A stretch of 32,343 nucleotides of DNA from JBBQXY01 sp051004815. Its GTDB lineage: Bacteria; Chloroflexota; Ktedonobacteria; Ktedonobacterales; Ktedonobacteraceae. This document shows positions 32,293 to 32,343 of the stretch, one piece after another (the stretch's first letter is position 1; each line of letters opens with the position of its first letter). The notes beneath the pieces were generated by a model that was not told the origin of the DNA, did not search any database, and saw nothing but the letters and a program-made list of their open reading frames with translations. The DNA lies in NCBI GenBank assembly GCA_051004815.1, contig JBPCJY010000119.1, positions 1 to 32,343 of the forward strand, given 5' to 3'. A program made the position numbers and the translations under genes.

Positions 32293-32343
32293 CCTTTCCC
32301 CCCCGTTCTCCCGCCGCCGCGTGCCTGGCGTCGGTGATAGCCG
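32293..32343. other. Low-complexity window end
   Basis: C- and T-rich, then GC-rich sequence with no gene or repeat unit I can support. It is unlike the AT-rich block before it and may be a contig end of lower quality. Confidence 0.4.

Noticed and set aside
1..32343. tRNA, rRNA, CRISPR array, transposase or integrase
   Set aside because: I looked for tRNA T-loop strings, regularly spaced direct repeats and DDE or tyrosine-recombinase motifs in the translations and found none.

Overview
The window looks like chromosomal DNA from a mid-GC, non-pathogenic environmental bacterium, most likely a Chloroflexota (Ktedonobacteria-like) species. This is an inference from gene content: large Hanks-type kinases with zinc ribbons or membrane segments, a MoxR/DUF58 pair, a MGDG-synthase-type glycosyltransferase beside a DUF1385 protein, frequent TTG/GTG starts, and many palindromic intergenic repeats. 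No rRNA, tRNA, CRISPR array, transposase or phage gene was seen. No gene-free stretch exceeds 300 bases.

Layout. 1-402 (minus): a HicB-HicA toxin-antitoxin pair, with hicA cut by the window edge. 626-3169 (plus): a Ser/Thr kinase fused to two membrane segments and the non-motor half of an FtsK-like protein. 3221-7672 (minus): MoxR ATPase and DUF58 protein, flanked by two unassigned single-pass membrane proteins with exported C-termini. 7938-11966 (minus): a fatty-acid operon accC-fabF-accB followed by a family 9 glycosyltransferase. 12248-14008 (plus): a Tat-exported Dyp-peroxidase-like protein, then a lone HicB-like protein. 14176-17739 (plus): rpmE, a lipid-type glycosyltransferase, a DUF1385 membrane protein and a dual-specificity phosphatase. 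17692-20229: a HAD phosphatase and an HD phosphohydrolase, transcribed divergently. 20407-23871: a TPR protein, an HtrA-type membrane protease and a seven-helix membrane protein. 24095-28102: acetate kinase, an ECF sigma factor with its zinc anti-sigma factor, and citrate synthase. 28283-30196 (minus): a kinase / double zinc ribbon / pseudokinase protein. 30379-32206: a DarT-DarG ADP-ribosylation toxin-antitoxin pair on divergent strands in a visibly AT-rich block. The last ~100 bases hold a hairpin and long C and T runs, and may be a contig end.

Themes. Signalling is prominent: two Hanks kinases, one pseudokinase domain, a Cys phosphatase, and an ECF sigma/anti-sigma pair. Envelope genes (HtrA, DUF58/MoxR, glycosyltransferases, single-pass exported proteins) and central metabolism (AckA, GltA, AccBC, FabF) fill most of the rest. 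Several convergent gene ends carry long perfect hairpins that include a stop codon. Several promoters are close to consensus, two with the same TAGACA-N18-TACAAT arrangement.

The most unusual material is at the right end: a divergent DarTG system with an enlarged DarT, a DarG with a non-standard C-terminus, and an 8-bp inverted repeat lying between the darT -10 box and its ribosome binding site. Close behind is the kinase/FtsK-like fusion that lacks any motor ATPase domain.
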